Shown here piece by piece: positions 41,638 through 51,516 of a stretch of DNA of 55,806 nt. Origin of the DNA: CAYSCZ01 sp964429655 (GTDB taxonomy: Bacteria > Bacteroidota > Bacteroidia > Cytophagales > Cyclobacteriaceae); NCBI GenBank assembly GCA_964429655.1, contig CAYSCZ010000015.1:1-55806 (forward strand). The letters run 5' to 3'. A program made the position numbers and the translations under genes. Under the pieces are notes generated by a model. That model did not search any database. It saw only the letters and a list, made by a program, of their open reading frames with translations, and was not told where the DNA came from. Position 1 is the stretch's first letter, and each line of letters opens with the position of its first letter.

Positions 41638-43674
41638 GTGAGTACTAAAAATATTACGGAGATCGCCGCAGACAATATCCGTGCACTCTCTGTAGCCATG
41701 GTTGAAAAAGCAAACTCAGGCCATCCTGGTGGACCCATGGGAGGAGCAGATTTTATCCATGTTCTTTACAGTGACTTTTTAAATTTTGATCCTAATGATC
41801 CAACCTGGATGTGGCGGGACCGCTTCTTTCTTGATCCTGGCCACTTATCAGCAATGCTTTATTCACAGCTCTATCTATTGGGCAATTATAGCAAAGAGGA
41901 TATCGCAGGTTTCAGGCAATGGGGAAGCACCACGCCCGGTCATCCAGAAGTTGAACAACAACGTGGCGTAGAAAATACATCAGGCCCACTTGGCCAGGGC
42001 CATGCCATGGGCGTGGGTGCCGCCCTGGCCGGGTTGTTTCTCGAAGCTAAGTTTGGGGAATGGACAAAGCATACCATTTATTCCTATATCTCTGATGGTG
42101 GTATCCAGGAAGAGATAAGTCAGGGTGTGGGGCGTATTGCCGGCTACCTGGGACTAAGCAATCTTGTAATTTTCTTTGATTCCAATGATGTGCAGCTTTC
42201 TACTTACACTGACGCTGTAACCTCCGAAAATACTGCTGCTAAGTATCAGGCATGGGGCTGGCACGTGCTTGAAATTGACGGGCACAACCATGATGAAATT
42301 CGTAAAGCATTGAAAAATGCGAATGAAGAACCTAAAAGGCCTACATTAATCATCGGCAAAACGATTATGGGCAAGGGATGCGTAGATGCTGATGGAAAAC
42401 CTTACGAAGGTTATACGGAATTGCACGGCAAACCTATCGGAGGTACAGGCGGTGATTATCAAAAAACGCTTTTGGCATTAGGGGCCAATCCTGAGGCGCC
42501 ATTTGAGATATTCCCCGAGGTAGTTCGTTATTATGAGCGAATAAAGGCTGATAAAGCAGCCCGGTCAGCAAAAAGAAAAGAGCAAGAGCAGACCTGGAGA
42601 TCCTCCAATAAAGCATTGGCCCGGAAGCTTGATTTATTCTTATCAGGTGATTTGCCTGAGCTTGATTTTGAAGGAATTGCCACAAAAGCAAATGCTGCAT
42701 CAAGAGATGCTTCTTCTTCCGTACTTGGCTATTTAGCAGAGCATTTGGAGAATGTCATTGTAGCCTCTGCCGATCTGGCCAATAGCGACAAGACTGATGG
42801 GTTTCTGAAGAAGTCAAGTGCATTTGGGCCACATAAATTTGATGCAAATTTCTTACATGCAGGTGTGTCTGAGTTTTCTATGGCGGCCATGGCCAATGGC
42901 ATGGCGCTTCATGGGGGTGTTATTCCGGTAGTAGGTACGTTTTTTATTTTTTCAGACTACCAAAAACCCGCCATCAGATTGTCGGCACTTATGGAGCTTC
43001 CGGTGATCTACTTGTGGACACATGATGCTTTCAGAGTGGGAGAGGACGGCCCTACACACCAGCCCATCGAGCAGGAGTCGCAAATCAGGCTAATGGAAAA
43101 ACTAAAGAACCATTCTGGAAACAGGTCTTTTATTGCCCTTCGCCCTGCCGATAGTGCAGAAACCAAAGTGGCCTGGAAAATGGCACTGGAAACCAGGAAC
43201 CGGCCTGTGGGATTGATTTTAAGTAGACAGGGAATCAATGACCTGCCGGCAGCAACTGATCGGTACCAAGAGGCGCGAGCTGCCCAAAAAGGTGCTTATC
43301 GTGTATTGTCAAATGATATTGCCAAGGTTACGCTGATTGCCAACGGCAGTGAAGTGGCTACTTTGGAGGAAGCTGCTCAACTTCTGGAAAAAGATGGTAT
43401 AGCTGTTAACCTTGTTTCAGTTATATCTGAAGGACTATTCTATGAACAGGAACAGAATTATCAGGACGAAGTTTTAGGGGATTTACCAAGGTTTGGACTA
43501 ACAGCCGGACTTCCCGATTCATTGTCCAATCTAATTGCTGGGAAAGGCGAGTCGGTAGGATTGGATCATTTTGGTTATTCCGCTCCGGCAGGTGTACTGG
43601 ATGAAAAGTTTGGTTTCACAGGCCGGCAGGCTTATGAGAAGGTTAAATTATTTATAAACTCAAAAATAGAATAA
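41638..43674 (+). CDS. tkt: Transketolase
   Basis: 678 aa single chain starting with GTG (STKNITEIAADNIRALSVAM). TPP-dependent: SGHPGGPMGGADFIHVLY, GPLGQGHAMGVGAALAG, and the TPP/metal motif SDGGIQEEISQGVGRIAG with SND about 28 residues on, a variant common in Bacteroidota. The pyrimidine domain has GVSEFSMAAMANGMALHGG; the C-terminal domain starts near 545. It moves two-carbon units between pentose and other sugar phosphates. Its place here ensures that xylulose 5-phosphate from AraD is drained. 20 bp after the symporter gene. Confidence 0.95.
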   Translation: MSTKNITEIAADNIRALSVAMVEKANSGHPGGPMGGADFIHVLYSDFLNFDPNDPTWMWRDRFFLDPGHLSAMLYSQLYLLGNYSKEDIAGFRQWGSTTPGHPEVEQQRGVENTSGPLGQGHAMGVGAALAGLFLEAKFGEWTKHTIYSYISDGGIQEEISQGVGRIAGYLGLSNLVIFFDSNDVQLSTYTDAVTSENTAAKYQAWGWHVLEIDGHNHDEIRKALKNANEEPKRPTLIIGKTIMGKGCVDADGKPYEGYTELHGKPIGGTGGDYQKTLLALGANPEAPFEIFPEVVRYYERIKADKAARSAKRKEQEQTWRSSNKALARKLDLFLSGDLPELDFEGIATKANAASRDASSSVLGYLAEHLENVIVASADLANSDKTDGFLKKSSAFGPHKFDANFLHAGVSEFSMAAMANGMALHGGVIPVVGTFFIFSDYQKPAIRLSALMELPVIYLWTHDAFRVGEDGPTHQPIEQESQIRLMEKLKNHSGNRSFIALRPADSAETKVAWKMALETRNRPVGLILSRQGINDLPAATDRYQEARAAQKGAYRVLSNDIAKVTLIANGSEVATLEEAAQLLEKDGIAVNLVSVISEGLFYEQEQNYQDEVLGDLPRFGLTAGLPDSLSNLIAGKGESVGLDHFGYSAPAGVLDEKFGFTGRQAYEKVKLFINSKIE

Positions 43675-43676
43675 AG

Positions 43677-44330
43677 ATGAAATTTTTTATTGATACAGCC
43701 AACTTATCAGAAATTGAAGAAGCCTATGATTTAGGTGTTCTTGATGGTGTCACTACGAACCCATCACTTATGGCCAAAGAAGGTATTTCGGGTGCTGCGA
43801 ATATCAGAAATCATTACAAGGCTATTTGTGCTATCGTTGATGATAAGGTAAGCGCGGAGGTAATCGCTACTACCTTTGATGAAATTATTGCTGAAGGAAG
43901 GGAATTGGCTAAAATCGATGATAAGATTGTTGTAAAGGTGCCCATGATAAAAGATGGTGTAAAGGCCATAAAGCAATTTTCTTCTGAAGGCATTCGCACC
44001 AATTGTACTTTGATTTTCAATGCGGGTCAAGCTATACTGGCGGCAAAAGCCGGGGCCGGTTATATTTCCCCTTTCCTTGGAAGATTGGATGATATTGGCT
44101 CTGACGGGTTGGAATTGATCGCGCAAATAGTACATATATTTAAAAATTATGGTTTTGAAACAGAAGTGCTTGCAGCATCTATCAGGCACAATATCCATTT
44201 GATCAAATGCGCTGAGCTTGGTGCAGATGTTGCCACATGTCCGCTAAAGGTCATTATTGGGTTATTAAAACATCCCCTGACAGATCAGGGACTGGAGAAA
44301 TTCCTGGCGGATCACGCAAAAGGCAATTAG
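43677..44330 (+). CDS. tal: Transaldolase (TalC/MipB type)
   Basis: 217 aa, the short transaldolase type: MKFFIDTANLSEIEEAYDLG, DGVTTNPSLMAKEG, the Schiff-base Lys in KVPMIKDGVKAI, and TNCTLIFNAGQAILAAKAGA with SPFLGRLDD. Some members are fructose-6-phosphate aldolases; next to transketolase, transaldolase is more likely. It starts 2 bp after the tkt stop. Together they complete the non-oxidative pentose phosphate route for arabinose. Last catabolic gene of the run. Confidence 0.93.
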   Translation: MKFFIDTANLSEIEEAYDLGVLDGVTTNPSLMAKEGISGAANIRNHYKAICAIVDDKVSAEVIATTFDEIIAEGRELAKIDDKIVVKVPMIKDGVKAIKQFSSEGIRTNCTLIFNAGQAILAAKAGAGYISPFLGRLDDIGSDGLELIAQIVHIFKNYGFETEVLAASIRHNIHLIKCAELGADVATCPLKVIIGLLKHPLTDQGLEKFLADHAKGN

Positions 44331-44356
44331 TATAGAACTTAAAATGCGTATTTGAT

Positions 44357-46540
44357 ATGAAACGAATGTATTGTATTTTGGCTATCATCATCAATCCTGG
44401 TTGGGGTTTCAGCCAGGATAAAACAGTTGCCAGGCTTTGGAATGAGGCTTTGCTGGAGGCCATTAGAAATGATTTTGCCCGCCCAACTATCCATGCAAGA
44501 AACCTCTTCCATATTTCTGCTGCCGCGTACGATGCATGGGCGGCTTTTGAGCAAGAAGCTGATACATATTTCCTTGGAAAAACAATACAAGGATATACCA
44601 TACCGTTTGATGGGGTTCAATTTAATGATGCAGATAAACGAGCGCTTCAGGAAGAAGCGATTAGTTATACTGTCTACAGATTAATAACGCATCGTTTTGC
44701 TGAATCACCGGGTAATTCAGAAATTCAACATTTAATAGATAGCCTGCATTCCAGTCTTGGCTATGATATCTCTTTCGACAATGAGGATTATTCAGGTGGT
44801 TCAGCAGCTGCATTGGGAAATTACATCGCGAATCAAATCAAGCTCTACGGGTATCAGGATGGCGCCAATGAGCGGGGCAATTATGACAATCTATATTATG
44901 AGGCTGTTAATGCACCAATGGACCTAAGTGATGGGAATGGATCAAATGAATTGGTTGATCCTAATCGATGGCAACCGCTTCAATTTGAAAACTTTATCGA
45001 TCAGGCCGGAAATCCGACTGGTGCCGCTACCATTGATTTTCTTAGCCCCGAGTGGGGTAATGTGGACCCCTTTTCGCTTATGGAAGCAGACTTGAAAGAG
45101 TACCAGCGTGATGATAATACCTATAAGTTATTTCATGATCCAGGAGCACCCCCCACCATTGATAGTACCTTATCAATTGAAGATCCATATAAATGGAATT
45201 TTTCCCTCGTTTCTATTTGGGCAAGCCATCTTGATCCTGCTGATGAAGTATTGTGGGATATTTCACCAGCCTCCATCGGCAATATCAACCTGGCCAATGT
45301 GCCAGATCAGGTTGAAGACTATCCTGAGTTTTACAAGTTGCTTGAAGGAGGCGATATGAGTGCAGGTTATGAAGTTAATCCGATTACCAATCAGCCATAT
45401 GCACCACAGATAGTACCACGTGGCGATTATGCAAGGGTGCTGGCTGAGTTCTGGGCCGATGGGCCTGATTCTGAAACACCTCCCGGCCATTGGTTTGTCA
45501 TACTCAACTATGTAATGGATCATCCCCAATTCGAAAAAAAGTGGAAGGGGGCGATTACATTAGACCCCTTGGAATATGACCTGAAAGCCTATCTTACCCT
45601 GGGAGGGGCCATGCATGATGTAGCGATATCTTCGTGGGGTGTTAAAGGATATTATGATTACATCAGACCTATTTCTGCATTGCGGTTTATGGCTACGCGC
45701 GGGCAGAGTAGCAATAGTGAATTACCCAATTATGACCCACTTGGGTTGCCATTAATTGAAGGGTATATCGAATTGATAGAACAGGGTGATGAACTGGCGG
45801 GTGCCGATAATGAGTACCTCAACGAGATTAAACTATATACCTGGAAGGGCCATAGCAGTATTGATGACCCAGAAGTGGATGTTGCTGGTGTTGGTTGGAT
45901 TAGGGCAAAGCAATGGTGGCCCTATCAACGCCCGAGCTTTGTGACCCCCCCATTTGCAGGTTATGTATCAGGGCATTCCACATTTTCCAGGGCAGCTGCA
46001 GAAATCATGACATTAATGACAGGGAGTGAATATTTTCCGGGTGGTTTGGGAGAATTTGAAGCAAAGAAAAATGAGTTTCTGGCCTTTGAAGAAGGGCCAA
46101 GTATGGATATGACTCTCCAATGGGCAAAATATTATGATGCTTCTGATCAATGTAGCTTAAGTAGGATATGGGGCGGTATTCACCCTCCAGCTGATGATTT
46201 GCCAGGCAGGCTTATGGGCAGCATGATTGGTAAGGAGGCATTCGAGTTTGCGGATGCATTATTTGGCAGTAGAGTATTAAATACGAATGATCCAAATACC
46301 TACAACCTTCATATTTTTCCGAACCCCGCATACCATACCCTTCATTTTGCACCTGTTCTCCCACATCATTTACGCTCCACTATCATGCTAGTTAGTATCA
46401 GTGGTAAAACCTTTACAATCCATAAAAGTAATGTTTTGCATCAAGAGGGTGCAATCACCATAAACATAGCAAGCGTACCTGCTGGAATATATCTTATAGC
46501 GGTAGGGGAAAGCTATTTTGGAAAGGTGGTTATTAAATAG
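44357..46540 (+). CDS. Secreted vanadium-dependent haloperoxidase-like protein with T9SS sorting domain
   Basis: 727 aa with a short signal peptide (MKRMYCILAIIINPGWGFSQ). The core belongs to the PAP2/vanadium haloperoxidase superfamily. The vanadate site is intact: K518 and R525 in KQWWPYQRPS, S538-G539-H540 in YVSGHSTFSRAA, R603 and H609 in LSRIWGGIHPPADD. The final ~85 residues are a T9SS type A domain (LHIFPNPAYHTLHFAP, GIYLIAV). True haloperoxidases oxidise halides with hydrogen peroxide; some relatives are phosphatases, and which applies here cannot be told from sequence. It starts 26 bp after transaldolase, so it appears to belong to the arabinose transcript. Confidence 0.85.
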   Translation: MKRMYCILAIIINPGWGFSQDKTVARLWNEALLEAIRNDFARPTIHARNLFHISAAAYDAWAAFEQEADTYFLGKTIQGYTIPFDGVQFNDADKRALQEEAISYTVYRLITHRFAESPGNSEIQHLIDSLHSSLGYDISFDNEDYSGGSAAALGNYIANQIKLYGYQDGANERGNYDNLYYEAVNAPMDLSDGNGSNELVDPNRWQPLQFENFIDQAGNPTGAATIDFLSPEWGNVDPFSLMEADLKEYQRDDNTYKLFHDPGAPPTIDSTLSIEDPYKWNFSLVSIWASHLDPADEVLWDISPASIGNINLANVPDQVEDYPEFYKLLEGGDMSAGYEVNPITNQPYAPQIVPRGDYARVLAEFWADGPDSETPPGHWFVILNYVMDHPQFEKKWKGAITLDPLEYDLKAYLTLGGAMHDVAISSWGVKGYYDYIRPISALRFMATRGQSSNSELPNYDPLGLPLIEGYIELIEQGDELAGADNEYLNEIKLYTWKGHSSIDDPEVDVAGVGWIRAKQWWPYQRPSFVTPPFAGYVSGHSTFSRAAAEIMTLMTGSEYFPGGLGEFEAKKNEFLAFEEGPSMDMTLQWAKYYDASDQCSLSRIWGGIHPPADDLPGRLMGSMIGKEAFEFADALFGSRVLNTNDPNTYNLHIFPNPAYHTLHFAPVLPHHLRSTIMLVSISGKTFTIHKSNVLHQEGAITINIASVPAGIYLIAVGESYFGKVVIK

Positions 46541-46639
46541 GATTTATTACAACAAAGACATGAAAAATGCATGATCCTGTTGTTTTTTGATGAACTGGTG
46601 TAAAAAATAGATTTAAATAAAAAATTAATAAATTAAACC

Positions 46640-46671
46640 TTGCTATTGTCTTGATTATTCTTTTATCTTTA
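46640..46671 (+). promoter_or_regulatory. Predicted susC promoter
   Basis: TTG at 46640-46642 and TATCTTTA at 46664-46671 (one mismatch to TAnnTTTG), spacing 21 nt. The start site near 46678 would fall within operator 3, consistent with repression by blocking initiation. Confidence 0.45.
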
Positions 46672-46672
46672 T

Positions 46673-46691
46673 AATTGTAATTAATACAAAT
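46673..46691. promoter_or_regulatory. Predicted AraR operator 3
   Basis: TTGTA-ATTAA-TACAA at 46675-46689, 55 bp before the susC start codon. Same half-sites and same 5-bp spacing as the sites at 23767 and 26146. Confidence 0.65.
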
Positions 46692-46744
46692 AATAATAGT
46701 GTCGGTTTAAAAGAGTTAAGTCATGTTAAACAAATTGAAATAGT

Positions 46745-49700
46745 ATGAAACTTTTTACCAAGATTACGGTGCTTGCTGTGCTAGCTGTAATGGTGATGTG
46801 TACTGCAAGTTTTGCACAAGAAATAACCGTTACTGGAACGGTGACGGAGGCTGGCGAGAATAAAGGATTAGCTGGCGTAACGATTATAGAGAAAGGCACA
46901 ACTAACGGTTTTGTCACGGATCTAGATGGCAATTATATAATTACCATCAATGAAGGAGCAACTTTGGTAGCATCGTTCATTGGTTTCCTCACCCAAGAGA
47001 TAGAAGTAGGCAATAGAACGACTATTGACATCACAATGGAGATTGATGTTGAAACACTCGAGGAAATAGTGGTTATTGGGTATGGAGCCCAAAGAAAATC
47101 AGACCTTACAGGTGCAGTAAGCTTAGCTGATCCCGAAGAGATGCAGAAGCAAGCTACTAACGATCTTACCCAAGCCTTACAAGGTCGTGTGCCTGGTGTC
47201 GCCATAACCAGTGACGGACAACCTGGTGCTACACCCTCGGTCAGGATAAGAGGGGTAAGCACTTTTGGAGGTGCAGGAGCCACAGCTGAACCATTATATG
47301 TGGTTGACGGAGTACCTTTGATTGGTGGCATACGTGACTTTAATCCAAATAACATAGAATCGATTCAGGTGTTAAAGGATGCCACGGCAGGTGCTATCTA
47401 TGGGAATAGAGCCGCTAATGGAGTAGTAATAATCACAACCAAGAAAGGTAATAGAAATCAGCCTTTTACCATAGAAGTTGGTTCTTACACTGGTATCCAA
47501 ACACTACCATTTAATATTCCTGTCTTACGAAGAGAGAATTACCAATTGATTGCTAATGAACTTTTCGTTAATGCAGGACGAGCTCTTATTCCTGGTAATG
47601 ATCCTTCCTCACCTTTATTTATAGATGATGTAGATACAGATTGGCAAGATGTAGGTTATAAAGAGGGCTCAATTTCAAATGTCAATATTAATTTCAATGG
47701 TGGCGGAGAAAATACAACGTACTTCATGTCTCTTGACTATCTCAACAATGAAGGTACACTTGAAGGAACAGGTCCTAACTATGAAAGGTTTAGTTTTCGA
47801 GTTAACACTGAAACAGAAATCGGAAGGGTTAAATTTGGAGAGAATCTATTGAAGGTTAGATCAAATGAGAATCCGCTCTATTTCGGGCCTAACAGTCTTT
47901 TCGCAGGAGGAAGTGGAACTTTGGCAAAGGATTTAGTCTCAGCTATTCCTACAATGCCTTTTAGAGATGAGAATAGACTGGGAGGTTTTGGAGGTGCAGA
48001 TGCAGTTATTCATAACGCAATATCTCTCAATGTCCCAGGTGTAAATACACTAATTGAAAATTCTTCTTTGGTCGACAGGACTCTGGCTAACGTTTGGGGA
48101 GAAGTTAATATTGTTGAAGGGTTAAGCTATCGATTGAATCTCTCGTATGATCAAACCACTATTCAAAACGAGACTTTTATTCCAGAGTATGATCTGGGTT
48201 TTTTCTTTCCAAATCCTCTGACACAGCTTATAATACGTAATATCAATTCTAACTCGTTTTTGATCGAGAATACCTTAAACTACCGCAGGACTTTTGGTAA
48301 GCACAAAATTAACGCTTTGGCTGGGCAGTCTTATCAAGATGATTATCGAAGATCAATTACATCAACTGGTTCTGGTTTTGAACAGCCTTTCATACGCAAT
48401 TTGTTTAACGCTACCGACGTGAGTGTAGGAGATAATATTCAAGAAAGTACATTATACTCTTTGTTTGGAAGAATAAATTATGTATTTGATGATCGTTATC
48501 TGTTAACCTTCAATATAAGAAGAGATGGATCCTCCAAATTTGCGGAAGACAATCGCTTTGAGTTATTTCCTTCAGTAGGTTTAGCTTGGAAAGTACATAA
48601 TGATATCCAATTACCTTCAATTATATCGGATTTAAAAATCAGAATGGGAATAGGGCAGGTTGGAAATCAATTCATTAATAACTATAGTTTTCAACAAACG
48701 ATTAATAGAGGTATTCCCTATGAGTTCGCTGGTGAGAGAGTATTGGGAGGAGCAGTTACGACTCTAGTGGATCAGTCGATTAAATGGGAAACAAGAACTA
48801 CCCGAAATATAGGTTTTGATGCCACTTTGTTTGAAGGAAAGGTCCAGTTTTCAGCAGAATACTATCAAAACACATCAGATGATGTTCTTTTACCTTTACC
48901 CATCCCTCAATCTGTGGGTTCAGTTTCAAGTAGCATCATCACGAATGCCGGATCAATTGAAAACTCAGGTATAGAACTCTCTGGAACGTTCATTCAAGAT
49001 GTAGGTGATTTTAATATCCAGATATCGCCTAATTTTTATACACTCAACAATGAGATTGTCGATTTAGGGCCATTAGATAATTTACCCGGTAACGGAACAT
49101 TTAATGAGGTAGGAAGGTCTATCGGTGAACACTTCGGATGGGTTTTTGATGGAATTTTTCAAAGTCAGGATGAAGTGGATGCACATGCCACTCAATTTCC
49201 AGGAACCTCTACTGGCGACATTAGATTCCGGGATATAGCTGGGCCACCTGATCAGAACGGAAATCCTTCCGATCCGGATGGTGTAGTCGATGAAAATGAT
49301 AGAACATATTTAGGGCAAGGTATACCCACTTACTACTACGGAATTAGTATTACAGCTGGCTATAAGAATTTTGATTTCACCATATTCGGATCGGGAAGCG
49401 GGGGAAACCTAGTTAATAATTCAATATACAAAAGCATAATGAATCAAAACCCCCCAAATTGGCATGAGGATATATTGGATAGGTGGACGCAAGAAAACCC
49501 AGGTAATAGTGTTCCTCGCATGATAAGTGGAGATCCTAACGATAATGGAAGAAATTCTGACAGACCAGGTTGGCTACAGGATGGAGACTATTTTAGGATT
49601 AATACTATTTCTTTAGGTTATACACTTCCGACACGAATGGTAGGTAAAATTGGGGCCACTAGTATCCGTTTTTACGGTACAGTTCAAAATTTAACAACTT

Positions 49701-49819
49701 TTACTGCCTATAAAGGATACAATCCAGACTTTCAGTCCGGCATCTTAAATCCGGGATTCGATCCGGGATCATTCCCAAGACCAACAACTTCGATATTTGG
49801 AGTTCAAATAAAATTTTAG
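46745..49819 (+). CDS. susC: SusC/RagA-type TonB-dependent outer-membrane transporter
   Basis: 1024 aa: signal peptide (to about residue 24, TASFAQ), a CarboxypepD_reg-like domain at 26-105 (VTGTVTEAGENKGLAGVTII), the conserved SusC linker IVVIGYGAQRKSDLTGAVS, a plug domain (to about 235; PLYVVDGVPLIGGI, DATAGAIYGNRAANGVVIIT), then a TonB-dependent beta barrel to a terminal Phe. With SusD it imports oligosaccharides, here presumably arabino-oligosaccharides. It lies behind operator 3 and its own promoter, and is followed by susD after 6 bp. Confidence 0.96.
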   Translation: MKLFTKITVLAVLAVMVMCTASFAQEITVTGTVTEAGENKGLAGVTIIEKGTTNGFVTDLDGNYIITINEGATLVASFIGFLTQEIEVGNRTTIDITMEIDVETLEEIVVIGYGAQRKSDLTGAVSLADPEEMQKQATNDLTQALQGRVPGVAITSDGQPGATPSVRIRGVSTFGGAGATAEPLYVVDGVPLIGGIRDFNPNNIESIQVLKDATAGAIYGNRAANGVVIITTKKGNRNQPFTIEVGSYTGIQTLPFNIPVLRRENYQLIANELFVNAGRALIPGNDPSSPLFIDDVDTDWQDVGYKEGSISNVNINFNGGGENTTYFMSLDYLNNEGTLEGTGPNYERFSFRVNTETEIGRVKFGENLLKVRSNENPLYFGPNSLFAGGSGTLAKDLVSAIPTMPFRDENRLGGFGGADAVIHNAISLNVPGVNTLIENSSLVDRTLANVWGEVNIVEGLSYRLNLSYDQTTIQNETFIPEYDLGFFFPNPLTQLIIRNINSNSFLIENTLNYRRTFGKHKINALAGQSYQDDYRRSITSTGSGFEQPFIRNLFNATDVSVGDNIQESTLYSLFGRINYVFDDRYLLTFNIRRDGSSKFAEDNRFELFPSVGLAWKVHNDIQLPSIISDLKIRMGIGQVGNQFINNYSFQQTINRGIPYEFAGERVLGGAVTTLVDQSIKWETRTTRNIGFDATLFEGKVQFSAEYYQNTSDDVLLPLPIPQSVGSVSSSIITNAGSIENSGIELSGTFIQDVGDFNIQISPNFYTLNNEIVDLGPLDNLPGNGTFNEVGRSIGEHFGWVFDGIFQSQDEVDAHATQFPGTSTGDIRFRDIAGPPDQNGNPSDPDGVVDENDRTYLGQGIPTYYYGISITAGYKNFDFTIFGSGSGGNLVNNSIYKSIMNQNPPNWHEDILDRWTQENPGNSVPRMISGDPNDNGRNSDRPGWLQDGDYFRINTISLGYTLPTRMVGKIGATSIRFYGTVQNLTTFTAYKGYNPDFQSGILNPGFDPGSFPRPTTSIFGVQIKF

Positions 49820-49825
49820 ATTAAA

Positions 49826-51385
49826 ATGAGATACATTAAAAAAACTACAATATCATTGATTGTAATCTTATCAATGGTTTCATGTGAAGGTGAACTTGAC
49901 ATAGCTAATCCTAATGAATTGTCTAGTCAAGAATATTATTCCAATTCAACCCAAGCTGTTGCTGCAGTTGATGCTATCTACAATCCTCTAATAACCAGCG
50001 GTATGTATCAAAGGCACATACCAATATACAATGATGGAAGATCAGATGAATTGTTTGTGCGAGGCCCTTGGGGCTTCATGATTACCTTCAGTAATTTCAC
50101 CATGCCTCCGACACTACCCGCTCATGAAGCCCCATGGGCACAAAGTTACACGGTTGTATTGAGGGCTAATCAGGCTATTGAAAACGTACCTAACATTGAC
50201 GGTTTGGATGTGGAATTACGTAATCGGTTGATTGGACAGGCTCTCTTCCTAAGAGCACTAGCATACTTCAATCTGGCCAATATTTTCGAAAACCCTCCTA
50301 TTGTACTTTCGGTTCCGGAAGACCAAAGCCAGTTCTACCCCTCTAATTCAGATGTCACCAAGCAAATGGTTTATGATCAAGTAGAGGTAGATCTTACGGA
50401 GGCAATTTCATTACTACCTCTTAATTACGACAATGTTTCAGGGCCTGATCAAGGACAAACCGGTAGAGTAACTAGAGGTGCGGCAAATGCGTTGATGGGA
50501 AGACTTTTGCTTTATCAGGGCCGGTACAGTGAGTCTTCAACATTTTTGGGTAATGTGATCAGTTCTGGTGAGTATTCACTTGCGGCCAATTATCAGGATA
50601 TTTTTTCAGGTGATAATTCATTAGAGCAGGCTGATCCAGGGAAGATATTTTGGGTGGAATTCACCAATAGTCAAAATCCAGTTTTGAATTGGGCTGGTGA
50701 ACCTAATGTAAATTGGAGACAATTCAATGGTTTAACACCTACCTATTCTGTCACTAATTTTTTTGATTTTAAGCCTACACAATTTCTCTACAATGAGATG
50801 AGATCAGAGTTAACCGTCGATGGAACTTTAGACCCTAGATATCACGCAACTATAGCTTCTAATGATGTGGCCGAGGGAGATACCATCGCTTGGGGACAGC
50901 CTTGGATAAGTGGTAATGGCTTTCCACCAGACGAGTTTTATATAGCCAAATATACTTATGCGAATTTGGGCGGAGGAGACGCTTTAACGGCCGGATTCAA
51001 CTATCCTGTACTGCGATACGCAGATGTATTATTGATGCAAGCAGAGTGCTTGGCAAATGCTAATAATATGCCCCAGGCAGCATCTTTGGTACAACAAGTT
51101 CGTGATAGGGCAAAATTACCAGACAGAGAATCAGAATTCGCCGGGTACAATCTCGAGCAGTTTATGGATCAACTAGCGCACGAGCGAATAATGGAGCTGG
51201 CCATTGAGGGTCACCGCTGGTATGATATAATGAGATGGGGTTGGCTGGATAATTCTGAAAGGCTTGATCAGCTAAGATTGAACGACAAGGAATTCGAAAC
51301 TTTCGTTCCGGATAGGAAAATAATGCCTATACCACAAAGTGAACTTGATAGAAATGTTAACCTGGTTGGCAATGCCCTTAACTAA
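49826..51385 (+). CDS. susD: SusD/RagB-type glycan-binding lipoprotein
   Basis: 519 aa. Lipobox LSMVSC, acylated Cys at about residue 20, then ELDIANPNELSSQEYYSNST, the usual SusD N-terminus. TPR-like helical core with LFLRALAYFNLANIFENPP and GAANALMGRLLLYQGRYSES; the C-terminus carries RYADVLLMQAECLANAN and ELAIEGHRWYDIMRWG, both hallmark stretches. It forms the lid on SusC and binds the glycan at the cell surface. No separate SusE/F-type binding lipoprotein follows; two GH43 genes do. Confidence 0.95.
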   Translation: MRYIKKTTISLIVILSMVSCEGELDIANPNELSSQEYYSNSTQAVAAVDAIYNPLITSGMYQRHIPIYNDGRSDELFVRGPWGFMITFSNFTMPPTLPAHEAPWAQSYTVVLRANQAIENVPNIDGLDVELRNRLIGQALFLRALAYFNLANIFENPPIVLSVPEDQSQFYPSNSDVTKQMVYDQVEVDLTEAISLLPLNYDNVSGPDQGQTGRVTRGAANALMGRLLLYQGRYSESSTFLGNVISSGEYSLAANYQDIFSGDNSLEQADPGKIFWVEFTNSQNPVLNWAGEPNVNWRQFNGLTPTYSVTNFFDFKPTQFLYNEMRSELTVDGTLDPRYHATIASNDVAEGDTIAWGQPWISGNGFPPDEFYIAKYTYANLGGGDALTAGFNYPVLRYADVLLMQAECLANANNMPQAASLVQQVRDRAKLPDRESEFAGYNLEQFMDQLAHERIMELAIEGHRWYDIMRWGWLDNSERLDQLRLNDKEFETFVPDRKIMPIPQSELDRNVNLVGNALN

Positions 51386-51416
51386 TGATCTGTTTTTTAT
51401 ATTCCGCTTTTTCATT

Positions 51417-51449
51417 AAAGGTGTTCATACTTTGAACACCTTTCATTTA
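51417..51449 (+). terminator. Terminator-like hairpin after susD
   Basis: Perfect 11-bp stem (AAAGGTGTTCA / TGAACACCTTT) with a 5-nt loop at 51428-51432, followed by a weak T-rich tail (CATTTAT). It may end or reduce transcription between susCD and the GH43 genes. Confidence 0.65.
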
Positions 51450-51516
51450 TCTAGTAACTCGATAAGCAGAATTTGTGTATTGCTATCCAATTATTTAAGT
51501 GTATTAAATTAAAACA

